From contig CAZGSV010000094.1 of assembly GCA_964528605.1 (NCBI GenBank), positions 1 to 13,480 on the forward strand: a stretch of 13,480 nt of DNA, in the 5' to 3' direction. A program made the position numbers and the translations under genes. This document shows positions 6,197 through 13,470 of the stretch, one piece after another (within the stretch, counting starts at the first letter, position 1; every line of letters begins with the position of its first letter). The notes under the pieces were generated by a model that worked only from the letters and a program-made list of their open reading frames with translations, searched no databases and was not told where the DNA came from. Origin of the DNA: CAZGSV01 sp964528605 (GTDB taxonomy: Bacteria; Armatimonadota; Zipacnadia; CAZGSV01).

Positions 6197-8137
6197 GGGC
6201 TTGAGAACGTCGCGGCGGATGGCCGACACGAACAACAACACCCGCTCGAAGTTCACCAACTGGTGCAGCGAACCCTCCGTCCGCCGCAGGAACGCCTCGG
6301 CCCGGTCGAGCCTCCGCTTCGCCCTGGCGTCGTCGCCGTTCTCGTGCGCGAGGATGCCCTCCCACAACATCAGGTGCAGCCGGTAGTGGTGCTTGAGCAG
6401 CGCCATCGCCTTGCGGTGCGGCGCCGCCTGCACCTTCGCGCTCATGGCCTTTAGGCGCGGGCCCTGCGCGCGTAGATACCCAACGACGCCCTCGGCCTTC
6501 GCCCTGTTGAGGTCTTGCCACCAGCGCTTCGCGTGCGGCGGCTTGCCTGTGGCCTCGGCGAACCCCTCCAAGTAGGCGCGCGCCGCACGCGCGACCGGCC
6601 CGAACGCCGCCGTGAAGTACTCGCCAACGATGTCCTCGAACCTCTTGCGCGGGTCCCAGTCCGATTCGCCAATCGCCCACTGCACCAGGCCGGTGGGGTA
6701 GAAGTTGCGCAGGTTGTGCACCGCGATCAGGCCGTTGAGGTCGAGCGACTTGCGGTCCCGCGCGTCCTGCCACACGACCTTCGCCAGCGGCAGCCCGCCG
6801 TGCGGCCCCTCCGGGTGCAGCCACAGGTAGTAGTCGTAGATGAAGTTGTCGCCCTGCACCTTCTCGCCCCACATCTTGCGGAAGGCGAGCAACTCGCGGT
6901 TGGTGTGCGGCGGCCTGAGTTTGTTGCGGGGGGGGCGGTGCAGTTGCTCGCCGCTGGTGCAGCGCGGATCGGCCAGCGCATGGGCGAAGCACCGACTGAT
7001 GGGCGCATACATAAAGACGACGTTGTCGTATTCCGGCCCGAGCGTCTCGACCGGCGGCGGCCATAGCGTGTTGGCGTAGCAGAGGAAGACGATGCGGGTC
7101 CGCGTGCCCGCCTCTTTCAGCCGCCGCGAGATCTCCTTGACCAGCCGCACGTAGACGTCCGCCGGGTCCGTCTTCACGCACTCGGCGCACTCACAGTGGT
7201 TGTTCGTCGAGTCGGACAGCCAGAAGTGCAGGAAGTCCACCTCGGGGTGCTGGAGCGCGTACTCGACGACGTGGTCCACAAGCAGGCGCCGCGCCTCCGG
7301 GTTCGAGTAGCACAGTTCGGTGTTGAGCGCGATGCCCGTCCACCACTCCCGCTTGCCGTTGACCATCGCCACCAACTGCCGCTTGTCCTCGGGCACCGGC
7401 TGCTTGACCTCGATCCACCCGGCGGCCTCCACGCCCAGGCACTCCGCCGTCCACCCGTGCCCGACGCGGTGGTGCAGCAGCCCGCGCTCGCGCAAGGCAG
7501 CGACCACCTTGTCAACGAGCGCGGGATACTCCTTGGGCGCGAAGTACTGTGGAGGCTTGAAGTCGGGGTTGTAGTCGTGCTCGTACCACCCGCGCCACTG
7601 CTGGCTGAAGTTCTTGAGTTCCATATAGAGCGCGTTCAGCCGCACCTTGGGCATCCAGTCAACGTAGTCGAGCACGTGCTCCAGCGACACCGGCCCTTCG
7701 TCGCTGATGGCGCGGTGCCGGAAGGCCGGCTTCTCGTGGATATCCAAGTTCGAGAACGTCAGGCGCTTGAGCGCCGGCAGGGATTCCCCCACCTTGCCCG
7801 GAAACGGCCAGCGCGCCCCCAACTCCTCCAGCAACCGGTAGGCGGCGAAGAGGACGCTGCGCGGGTTGGAGCCGCTCACGAGCACCGACTTGCCCAGGCT
7901 GCGGATCAGGGTCTCGTCGTCGTAGCGGTGGCTCTTGCAGGCGCGCGGCCCGATGGCGCTGCGCAGCGAGTCGCCCGTCCCCACATAGACACCAGGCTTC
8001 GCCTCGTCATAAGCCGCCGCTCTCAGCACGCGGCAGCGAACCGGCGCCATCTTGCGCAGGCACCGAGCCAACTCCTTCGCCGCGAACGCCACCGGCGCCT
8101 CCCTGCCAACTCCGTAGACGGTCAAGGTCTGCGGCAT
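6191..8137 (-). CDS. DUF4838 (GH163-like) protein, third in cluster
   Basis: This 648-residue protein belongs to the DUF4838 group, to which the GH163 endo-beta-N-acetylglucosaminidases were assigned. Residues 1-125 form a small N-terminal domain of the kind found before many glycosidase barrels, with SGSNPRSVLFAAYRLLEELG at 88-107. The barrel-like part carries HGWTAECLG (227-235), ELCYSNPEAR (274-283) and the hallmark WLSDSTNNHCECAEC (306-320). A helical C-terminal part includes FYPTG and EYFTAAFGP. The Cys-rich HCxCxxC motif may bind a metal. No signal peptide is present, so it should act in the cytoplasm. ATG 8137 has GAGGAGG 8 bases upstream and a start aligned with its two paralogues. 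It follows the middle gene by 45 bases, surely in one operon. It is the most divergent of the three, for example lacking the KNSGEFYRRWY stretch. Glycan substrate and activity are unproven. Confidence 0.85.
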   Translation of the reverse strand: MPQTLTVYGVGREAPVAFAAKELARCLRKMAPVRCRVLRAAAYDEAKPGVYVGTGDSLRSAIGPRACKSHRYDDETLIRSLGKSVLVSGSNPRSVLFAAYRLLEELGARWPFPGKVGESLPALKRLTFSNLDIHEKPAFRHRAISDEGPVSLEHVLDYVDWMPKVRLNALYMELKNFSQQWRGWYEHDYNPDFKPPQYFAPKEYPALVDKVVAALRERGLLHHRVGHGWTAECLGVEAAGWIEVKQPVPEDKRQLVAMVNGKREWWTGIALNTELCYSNPEARRLLVDHVVEYALQHPEVDFLHFWLSDSTNNHCECAECVKTDPADVYVRLVKEISRRLKEAGTRTRIVFLCYANTLWPPPVETLGPEYDNVVFMYAPISRCFAHALADPRCTSGEQLHRPPRNKLRPPHTNRELLAFRKMWGEKVQGDNFIYDYYLWLHPEGPHGGLPLAKVVWQDARDRKSLDLNGLIAVHNLRNFYPTGLVQWAIGESDWDPRKRFEDIVGEYFTAAFGPVARAARAYLEGFAEATGKPPHAKRWWQDLNRAKAEGVVGYLRAQGPRLKAMSAKVQAAPHRKAMALLKHHYRLHLMLWEGILAHENGDDARAKRRLDRAEAFLRRTEGSLHQLVNFERVLLFVSAIRRDVLKPS

Positions 8138-8182
8138 TCGGTGTGCCTCCTCAGAATGACTCTTCGGAATCGGCCGCTGTCC

Positions 8183-10132
8183 TCAGGTCGCGCGCTCCAG
8201 ATCGCGGCGCAGGCGGGAGAGTTCGCCCAGCAACAGATAGAAGTCTGCGTAAGGATGCATTGACCTCTCGCTGTGCCGCAGGAAGGCCTCCGCGCGATCC
8301 ACTTGCCCGAGCGCCCTGGCGCGATGCCCACGCGCCTGCTCAAGCAGCGCCGGCCAAAGCATGGTGTTCAGCCGGTGGTGATGCCTGACGACCGCCAGGG
8401 CTCGGCGATGGGCCCTCGCGCGCAGTTTGGCGGCAGCCGCCCGTAGCACCGCGGCGCTGGCCCTCAAGTAGTTCAGTACGCGGAGCGCGCGCGCCTCGCT
8501 CACCTCCGCCCACCACGGCTGGCCATGGCGCGGTTTGCCCACGACCTCCGCCAAGCCCTCGAGGTAGCGGCCCATTTGCCCCGCCATGGGCCCGAACGCG
8601 CCCGCGAAGTAGTCCGCGGCCAGGTCCTCGAATTGCCTGCGCGGATTCCACGAGGCCTCGCCCATGACCCACTGCGCGAGCGCCGTGGGATAGAACGAGC
8701 GCTGCGTCTGGTCACTCACGATGCCGTTGATGCCGATGGACCTCCAATCGCGCGCGTCCAGCCGGATGAGCCGCGCCAACGGCACGCCCGCATGCGCGCC
8801 CGTCGCATGCGACCAGAGGTAGTACTCGTACATCAGGGAATCCGCCTCGACGCGCTCGGCCCACATCCGCCGCAAGGCCACATTGTCGCTGTTGCCCGAG
8901 GGCAGGGCGACCTTGTTGCGCGGCGGCCGCTGCATCGCTTCTGCTCCGCCGCACTGCGGGTCCGCCAAACGGTGGGCGTAGCAGCGGGTTATCGGCGCGA
9001 ACATGAACACCGCGTTGTCGTGCTCGGCGCCGAGCCGCTCCTCCACCGGCGGCCAGAGAGTGTTCGAGTAGCACAGGAAGACCAGATGCGTCTTCGGCGC
9101 GACCTGCCGGAGGCGGCCTGCAATCTGCTTTACCAGCCCCAGATACCAGTCCGACGGCTCCCTCTTCACACACTCGACGCACTGGCAGTGGTTGTTGGTC
9201 CCGTCGGAGAGCCAGAAGTGCAGGAAGTCCACCTCGGGATGCTCCACGGCATAGTTCACTACGTGGTCCACGAGCAGGCGGCGCGCTCGCGGGTTCGAGT
9301 AGCACAGTTCCGTGTTCGCGGGCACGCCATGGAAGAAATCGCGCTTGCCGCCGACCAGCGCGAGCAACGGCCGCTTGTCTTCGGGTGGCGGCTGCTTGCG
9401 CACGCCCCAGCCGCGCGCCGGTATGCCGAGGCACTCGGTAGTCCAACCGTGGCCGATGCGGTGGAAGAGCAAGCCGCGCTGGCGCACGGCCGCGATCGCC
9501 GCCTCATCCATCGCCTCGCATTCTTCCTCGGACAACTCGCGCGGCTCCAGATAGTCAGGGTTGTACTCGCGGCCGTACCAGCGCCGGTAGAACTCGCCCG
9601 AGTTCTTGAACTCGAGCATGAAGGCGTTGAAACGCGCCTTCGGCATCCACTCGATGAAGTCGAGCACGTGCTCCAGCGACACGGCGCCCTCGATGCACAC
9701 GCCCCGGTGCGGGTAGGCGGCGCTCTCGTGAATGTCGAAGCCGCCAAGCGAGAGGCGCTTGAGGGTCGGCAGATACTCGCCCGCCTTCCCCGGCAGAGGC
9801 CAGGCGGCGCCCAACTCTTGCAGCAAGCGGTAGGCGGCGAAGAGGACGCTGCGAGGGTTGGAGCCGCTCACCGCCACGGAGCTCCCCATGCCCCGCACCA
9901 GCATCTCGTCGCGGTAGTAGCCGCTTTTGCACAGGCGCGGGCCGATAGCCTCACGCAGCGCGTCGCCGATGCCCACATAGATGCCCCGCCGCCTTGCGTC
10001 GTAGGCTCTGGCCTTCGCCAGCCTGCACGGGCTCGGCGCCATTCTGCGCAGGCAGCGCGCCAACTCCCTCGCCGCCAGCGCGACCGGCGCCTCCTCACCC
10101 ACCTGATAGACCGTCAGAGCCCGCTTGGGCAT
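8183..10132 (-). CDS. DUF4838 (GH163-like) protein, second in cluster
   Basis: This 649-residue paralogue aligns along its full length with both neighbours and is closest to the gene upstream (10242-12185). The two share KNSGEFYRRWY, an ELSEE-x-C stretch, QTQRSFYPT and GEASWNPRR. The hallmark motif is WLSDGTNNHCQCVEC near 307-321, with HGWTTECLG and ELCYSNPRAR before it. ATG 10132 is supported by AGGTGAGGG about 9 bases upstream and by the matching N-termini. There is no signal peptide, so it is predicted to be cytoplasmic. The 109 bases between it and the upstream gene hold a strong hairpin (10159-10199), so its level may be set separately by attenuation or RNA processing. The family points to a glycosidase, perhaps on N-acetylhexosamine-containing glycans; three diverged copies suggest different linkages or substrates, which is inference. 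Confidence 0.85.
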   Translation of the reverse strand: MPKRALTVYQVGEEAPVALAARELARCLRRMAPSPCRLAKARAYDARRRGIYVGIGDALREAIGPRLCKSGYYRDEMLVRGMGSSVAVSGSNPRSVLFAAYRLLQELGAAWPLPGKAGEYLPTLKRLSLGGFDIHESAAYPHRGVCIEGAVSLEHVLDFIEWMPKARFNAFMLEFKNSGEFYRRWYGREYNPDYLEPRELSEEECEAMDEAAIAAVRQRGLLFHRIGHGWTTECLGIPARGWGVRKQPPPEDKRPLLALVGGKRDFFHGVPANTELCYSNPRARRLLVDHVVNYAVEHPEVDFLHFWLSDGTNNHCQCVECVKREPSDWYLGLVKQIAGRLRQVAPKTHLVFLCYSNTLWPPVEERLGAEHDNAVFMFAPITRCYAHRLADPQCGGAEAMQRPPRNKVALPSGNSDNVALRRMWAERVEADSLMYEYYLWSHATGAHAGVPLARLIRLDARDWRSIGINGIVSDQTQRSFYPTALAQWVMGEASWNPRRQFEDLAADYFAGAFGPMAGQMGRYLEGLAEVVGKPRHGQPWWAEVSEARALRVLNYLRASAAVLRAAAAKLRARAHRRALAVVRHHHRLNTMLWPALLEQARGHRARALGQVDRAEAFLRHSERSMHPYADFYLLLGELSRLRRDLERAT

Positions 10133-10158
10133 TCCGCACCCTCACCTTTGCCGGCGCA

Positions 10159-10199
10159 CGTGCGACGGAAGCACCACCAAGGGCCGCATCCGTCGCACG
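10159..10199 (-). promoter_or_regulatory. Intercistronic hairpin between DUF4838 genes
   Basis: CGTGCGACGGA (10159-10169) and TCCGTCGCACG (10189-10199) form an 11-bp perfect stem with a 19-base loop, inside the 109-base gap between the first and second genes of the operon. No T-run follows on the minus strand, so it is more likely an RNA-stability or partial-termination element than a full terminator. It does not match the REP-like families elsewhere in the window. Confidence 0.45.
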
Positions 10200-10241
10200 C
10201 GGACAGCGATCAGAAGGCTCGCGCCAGCCCTCTCGCCGGCG

Positions 10242-12185
10242 CTAGCCCGCCGTCACGTTGTGCCTAAGCGCCTGAACGAAATGGATCAGCCCCGAGAAGT
10301 CGCCGTAGAGGTGCAGCGATTTCTCCGTGCGCCGCAGAAACGCGAGCGCCTTGTCGAGTTCGGCCATCGCCTTGTCCCGCTTGCCGCTTTGCTGCGCCAG
10401 CAGCGCCGACCACACCATGGTGCTCATGCGGTTGTGGTGCCGCACGATCGCCATGGCCTGGCGCTGCGCGCGCGCCTTGAGTCTCTTGGCGGCCGCCTGC
10501 AGCCGCGGAGCCTGCCCGCGCAGATACTTGACCATCTGCTGCGCCTGGCCCGCGCTCGCCTGCCCCACCCAGCGCCTAGTGTGCGCCGGGGCGCCCGCCG
10601 CCTTCGCCAGCCCCTCCAAGTAGGCGCGCACCGTGCCCGCCGCCGGCCCGAAGGCGCCGCCGAAGTAATCGGCCCCCAGATCCTCGAACCTCCTGCGCGG
10701 GTTCCAGGAGGCCTCGCCCATCACCCACTGCGCGAATCCCGTGGGATAGAAGGAGCGCTGCGTCTGGCAACTCACGATGCCGTTGATGTCCAGCGACTTC
10801 CAGTCGCGAATGTCCTGATACAGCACCTTGGCCAGCGGCAGCCCCCCGTCGCGCACCATCGAGGAGCCCCCCAGATAGTAGTCGTAGACGAAACTGTCGG
10901 CGTCCACCCGCTCCCCCCACATCTTGCGCAGCGCCAGGTTCTCGCGGTTGCGCCGCGGGTACTCGAGTTTGTTGCGCACCGGCCGCTTCATGGGCGCGTC
11001 CTCGGCGCAGCGAGGATCGGTCAACTTGTGCGCGAAGCAGCGCGATATGGGCGCCCACATGAAGACGACGTTGTCGTACTCGCGGCCCAGTTTCTCCTCC
11101 ACCGCCGGCCACAGCGTATTCGCATAGCAGAGAAAGACGAGTTTGGTGTTCGGCGCCACCTGCTTCAGCCGCCCCGAAATCTCTTTCACCAGCCGCACGT
11201 AGAAGTCCGAGGGCTCGGTCTTCACGCACTCCGCGCACTCGCAGTGGTTGTTGGTGCCGTCCGACATCCAAAAGTGCAGGTAGTCAACCTCGGGGTGCTG
11301 CTGGGCGTACTCGACCACGTGCTTCACCAGCCGCCGGCGCGCCTCCGGGTTGCTGTAACACAGTTCCGTGTTGGCCGCGATGTTCTGGAAGAGTTCCCGC
11401 TTCCCCTTGACCAGCGCCAGCAGCGCCCGGTCCTCTTCCTTGGGCTGCAACTTGCTCTGGCCCCAACCGCGCGCGATCAGCCCCAACGACTCGGTCGTCC
11501 AGCCGTGCCCCACGCGGTGCACCAGCAACCCCCGCTGCTTCATCGCCGCGATCACCTTGTCGTCAATCTCGAAGCAGTCCTCCTCCGACAACTCCCGCGG
11601 CTTCAGCCAGTCGGGGTTGTACCTGCGGTCGTACCAGCGGCGGTAGAACTCCCCCGAGTTCTTGAACTGCAGCATGAACGCGTTGAAGCAGGCCTTGGGC
11701 ATCCAGTCCACGAAGTCGAGGCAGTGCTCCAGAGAGATGGAGCCCTCGTTGCACACCCCGCGGTGACGGTAGGCGGGCCTCTCGTGAATGTTCAGGCTGC
11801 CGAGAGCAAGCCGTTTCAGCGTGGGCAGGTACTCGCCCGCCTTGCCCGGAATCGGCCAGCGCGCTCCCGCCGACTGCAGCAGCCGGTAAGCCGCGAAAAG
11901 CACGCTGCGCGGATTCGAGCCGCTCACCAGCACCGAGGACCCGACGCTGCGCACCAGCAGTTCGTCGTCCTCCGAGGCCTTGCACAGCCGCGCCCCAACG
12001 GCACTGCGCAACGCCTCACCCGTGCCCACGTAGATGCCCGGCTTCTTGGCGTCATATGCCTTGGCCGCCTTGACCTGGCATTGCACCGGTGCCATCTTCC
12101 GCAGGCAGCGCGCCAACTCCCTGGCCGCGAACGCTACCGGCGGCTCGCCCCCCACTCGGTAGATCACCACAGTCTGTCCTGCCAT
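10242..12185 (-). CDS. DUF4838 (GH163-like) protein, first in cluster
   Basis: This 647-residue protein is the promoter-proximal member of the DUF4838 trio. It has the same order of parts: N-terminal domain with PVAFAARELARCLRKMAP (16-33) and SGSNPRSVLFAAYRLLQSAG, barrel motifs HGWTTESLG and ELCYSNPEAR, the hallmark WMSDGTNNHCECAEC near 306-320, and a helical C-terminus with FYPTGFAQWVMGEASWNPRR. The reading frame stays open upstream to 12440, but that part covers the promoter and the MITE-like element and has no match in the paralogues. ATG 12185, with AAGGAG 10 bases before it, is therefore the start. No export signal is seen. DUF4838 includes the GH163 endo-beta-N-acetylglucosaminidases, so a cytoplasmic glycosidase is the best guess. 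Catalytic residues cannot be assigned with confidence from sequence alone. Confidence 0.86.
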   Translation of the reverse strand: MAGQTVVIYRVGGEPPVAFAARELARCLRKMAPVQCQVKAAKAYDAKKPGIYVGTGEALRSAVGARLCKASEDDELLVRSVGSSVLVSGSNPRSVLFAAYRLLQSAGARWPIPGKAGEYLPTLKRLALGSLNIHERPAYRHRGVCNEGSISLEHCLDFVDWMPKACFNAFMLQFKNSGEFYRRWYDRRYNPDWLKPRELSEEDCFEIDDKVIAAMKQRGLLVHRVGHGWTTESLGLIARGWGQSKLQPKEEDRALLALVKGKRELFQNIAANTELCYSNPEARRRLVKHVVEYAQQHPEVDYLHFWMSDGTNNHCECAECVKTEPSDFYVRLVKEISGRLKQVAPNTKLVFLCYANTLWPAVEEKLGREYDNVVFMWAPISRCFAHKLTDPRCAEDAPMKRPVRNKLEYPRRNRENLALRKMWGERVDADSFVYDYYLGGSSMVRDGGLPLAKVLYQDIRDWKSLDINGIVSCQTQRSFYPTGFAQWVMGEASWNPRRRFEDLGADYFGGAFGPAAGTVRAYLEGLAKAAGAPAHTRRWVGQASAGQAQQMVKYLRGQAPRLQAAAKRLKARAQRQAMAIVRHHNRMSTMVWSALLAQQSGKRDKAMAELDKALAFLRRTEKSLHLYGDFSGLIHFVQALRHNVTAG

Positions 12186-12251
12186 GGCCCATCCTCTCCT
12201 TGCTCGTGACGCGTCCCTGAGCGCCGCGCCCCCATACGTCCGTACCGGCCT

Positions 12252-12280
12252 GATATAGCGCCTCTGCGTCTTGGCCGCAA
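12252..12280 (-). promoter_or_regulatory. Probable promoter of the DUF4838 operon
   Basis: On the minus strand TTGCGG (12275-12280), a 17-base spacer and TATATC (12252-12257, four of six consensus bases) lie 67 bases before the first start codon. The -10 box stands out in very GC-rich DNA. The MITE-like copy 2 begins 34 bases upstream of the -35 box. No operator palindrome is obvious. Confidence 0.45.
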
Positions 12281-12313
12281 CTCTCGCCTTCGGCGGCCGC
12301 CGTGCCGACTCGC

Positions 12314-12409
12314 CTGGCAGAAAATCGGGACTGTAACCATTTTCCCGCAGCGGTGTCTGCGACGCCTGGTCACGCTGGAAAGTGGTTACTGTCCCCATTT
12401 TCCAGCCAG
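12314..12409 (+). mobile_element. MITE-like palindromic element, copy 2
   Basis: Inverted ends of about 30 bases (CTGGCAGAAAATCGGGACTG at left; complement of CAGTCCCCATTTTCCAGC-type sequence at right) enclose a short centre with a small CGCAG/CTGCG hairpin. The 81-base core (12321-12401) matches copy 1 at roughly 58 of 80 positions by hand alignment with a single one-base gap. It has the same left-arm C mismatch (C12326). No reading frame lies inside. Confidence 0.72.
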
Positions 12410-12418
12410 TCGCCCCTC

Positions 12419-12572
12419 CCTCGTAGGGGCGGAGACTCAACTCCGCCCGCGACCCCGCGAGGGGTCGAGCTGTAGGGGCAACCCCCTGTCGCTGCCCGCC
12501 GTAGGGGCACGCCCCCGTTCACCCGCCGTAGGAGGGTTCACCCGCCGTAGGGGCACGGCACCGCCGTGCCCA
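12419..12572 (+). repeat. Cluster of GTAGGGGC-family hairpins
   Basis: At least four units lie in a row: CTCGTAGGGGCGGAG with stem GGGCGGAG/CTCCGCCC (12427-12434, 12441-12448); GTAGGGGCAACCCC near 12472-12485; GTAGGGGCACGCCCC at 12501-12515; and GTAGGGGCACGGC with stem GGGCACGGC/GCCGTGCCC (12551-12559, 12563-12571). A GACCCC/GGGGTC hairpin lies at 12451-12466. CCCGCCGTAGG occurs three times (12495, 12522, 12541), the last two 19 bases apart. This fills most of the gap before the DJ-1 gene; no gene is seen. Confidence 0.65.
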
Positions 12573-12641
12573 CCCCTCTAGCCTGCCATCCTCTGGCGGG
12601 GCGACGTAAAGGCCGCAGACTCACCTGCGCCCCGGACGCTT

Positions 12642-12670
12642 TTGACCATCCCCCGAGCCCGTGCTAGCCT
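12642..12670 (+). promoter_or_regulatory. Sigma-70-like promoter of the DJ-1 lipoprotein gene
   Basis: TTGACC (12642-12647), a 17-base spacer and TAGCCT (12665-12670). It has the same layout and the same -10 as the ACT gene promoter at 3118. Transcription would begin near 12677, giving a leader of about 37 bases. Confidence 0.65.
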
Positions 12671-12713
12671 GGACAGCAGGCTTGCAGTCCAACCCAGGAG
12701 AGGGTGATCGCAG

Positions 12714-13367
12714 ATGCGGCTACTCCACGGTCTCGTCTTGCTTTCCCTGAGTGCTGCCCTTTGCCTCTGCGGCTGCCGGGCGCAGCCGCCGGCGCCTACT
12801 ACGCCGCCCCAGCCCAGCGCCGGGCCCCCACAAGCGGGCGCCGCGGACTTGAAGGGCAAGAGCGTGCTGATGGTCGTCGCCCCGAAGGACTTCCGCGACG
12901 TCGAGTACACCATGCCGCGGCAGATGCTCGAGGGCGCGGGTGCCTCGATCAAGGTCGCCTCGACCGAGAGCGGAACGGCGGTCGGAGCGGAAGGCACCAA
13001 GGTCACCGTTGACCTGGCCGCCAAGAACGCCAAGGCGGCGGACTATGACGCCGTCGTTTTCGTGGGCGGGCCCGGGATGTTAGCGTATCTCGCCAACCCG
13101 GACTTCGTGCGCCTTGCCAAAGAGAGCGTGAGCGCGGCGAAGGTGACGGCGGCCATCTGCGTGGCCCCCGCCATACTCGCGAACGCCGGTGTGCTCAAGG
13201 GCATCGAAGCGACAGCCTTCGAAAGCGAGCGCAGCACCCTCAAAGACAAGGGCGCCATATTATCCGCGCAGGACGCCGTGCGCGTAGGCAAGATCGTCAC
13301 CGCCAACGGCCCCGAGGCTGCGCACCACTTCGCGATGCTGGTCATGGAGGCGCTGAAGGGGACGTAG
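12714..13367 (+). CDS. DJ-1/PfpI-family lipoprotein
   Basis: This 217-residue protein begins with a lipoprotein signal: MRLLHGLVLLSLSAAL, then lipobox LCGC with Cys21 as the likely lipid anchor. A Pro/Ala-rich linker (22-45) follows, and then a DJ-1/PfpI alpha/beta domain. Domain signs are SVLMVVAPKDFRDVEYTMPR (50-69, with Glu64 in the place of the family's conserved acid), VVFVGGPGM (114-122), the nucleophile-elbow AAICVAPAILANAGVLKG (146-163, Cys149) and ITANGPEAAHHF-type sequence near 195-206. Family members act as glyoxalases, chaperones or redox sensors; here the residue after Cys is Val rather than the His of PfpI-type proteases, so protease activity is unlikely. It should sit at the cell envelope facing the periplasm. 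The ribosome site is AGGAGAGGG about 9 bases before ATG 12714. It has its own promoter and is followed by a strong hairpin, so it is probably a single-gene unit. Its physiological role is unknown. Confidence 0.87.
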   Translation: MRLLHGLVLLSLSAALCLCGCRAQPPAPTTPPQPSAGPPQAGAADLKGKSVLMVVAPKDFRDVEYTMPRQMLEGAGASIKVASTESGTAVGAEGTKVTVDLAAKNAKAADYDAVVFVGGPGMLAYLANPDFVRLAKESVSAAKVTAAICVAPAILANAGVLKGIEATAFESERSTLKDKGAILSAQDAVRVGKIVTANGPEAAHHFAMLVMEALKGT

Positions 13368-13393
13368 GCAGGTCGCGACCAGTTGCCTGCCGC

Positions 13394-13432
13394 GCGGCGT
13401 AGGGGCCGACTTTTAGTCGGCCCCTACGCCGC
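13394..13432 (+). terminator. 18-bp perfect hairpin after the DJ-1 gene
   Basis: GCGGCGTAGGGGCCGACT (13394-13411) pairs fully with 13415-13432 around a TTT loop, 26 bases after the stop codon. It contains the GTAGGGGC head in both arms, so it is also a member of that repeat family. There is no T-run after it; it may stop transcription by a factor-aided route or simply protect the message. Confidence 0.5.
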
Positions 13433-13443
13433 AGGCGTCGGGC

Positions 13444-13470
13444 TGTAGGGGCGAGTCGGTGACTCGCCCG
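13444..13470 (+). repeat. REP-like hairpin, GTAGGGGC family
   Basis: TGTAGGGGC head with stem GGGCGAGTC (13449-13457) pairing with GACTCGCCC (13461-13469) around GGT. It matches the reverse complement of the unit at 464-486 apart from swapped stem bases that keep pairing. The spacer CCCGTCGAGG follows, as at 94-103. Confidence 0.65.

Noticed and set aside
10125..12209. Long plus-strand open frame opposite the first DUF4838 gene (about 690 codons); similar ones at 8525-10267 and 7196-8263
   Set aside because: These are antisense shadows of GC-rich genes: their translations are Arg/His/Gln/Val-rich with no recognisable domain, while the minus-strand products are clear full-length family members.
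10242..12440. Longer N-terminus for the first DUF4838 protein
   Set aside because: The extra part has no counterpart in the two paralogues, covers the promoter and the MITE-like element, and a good ribosome site precedes ATG 12185.
12419..12572. CRISPR-like array
   Set aside because: The units share only a short head, spacing is irregular, and what varies is self-pairing stem rather than unrelated spacers. No cas gene is present.
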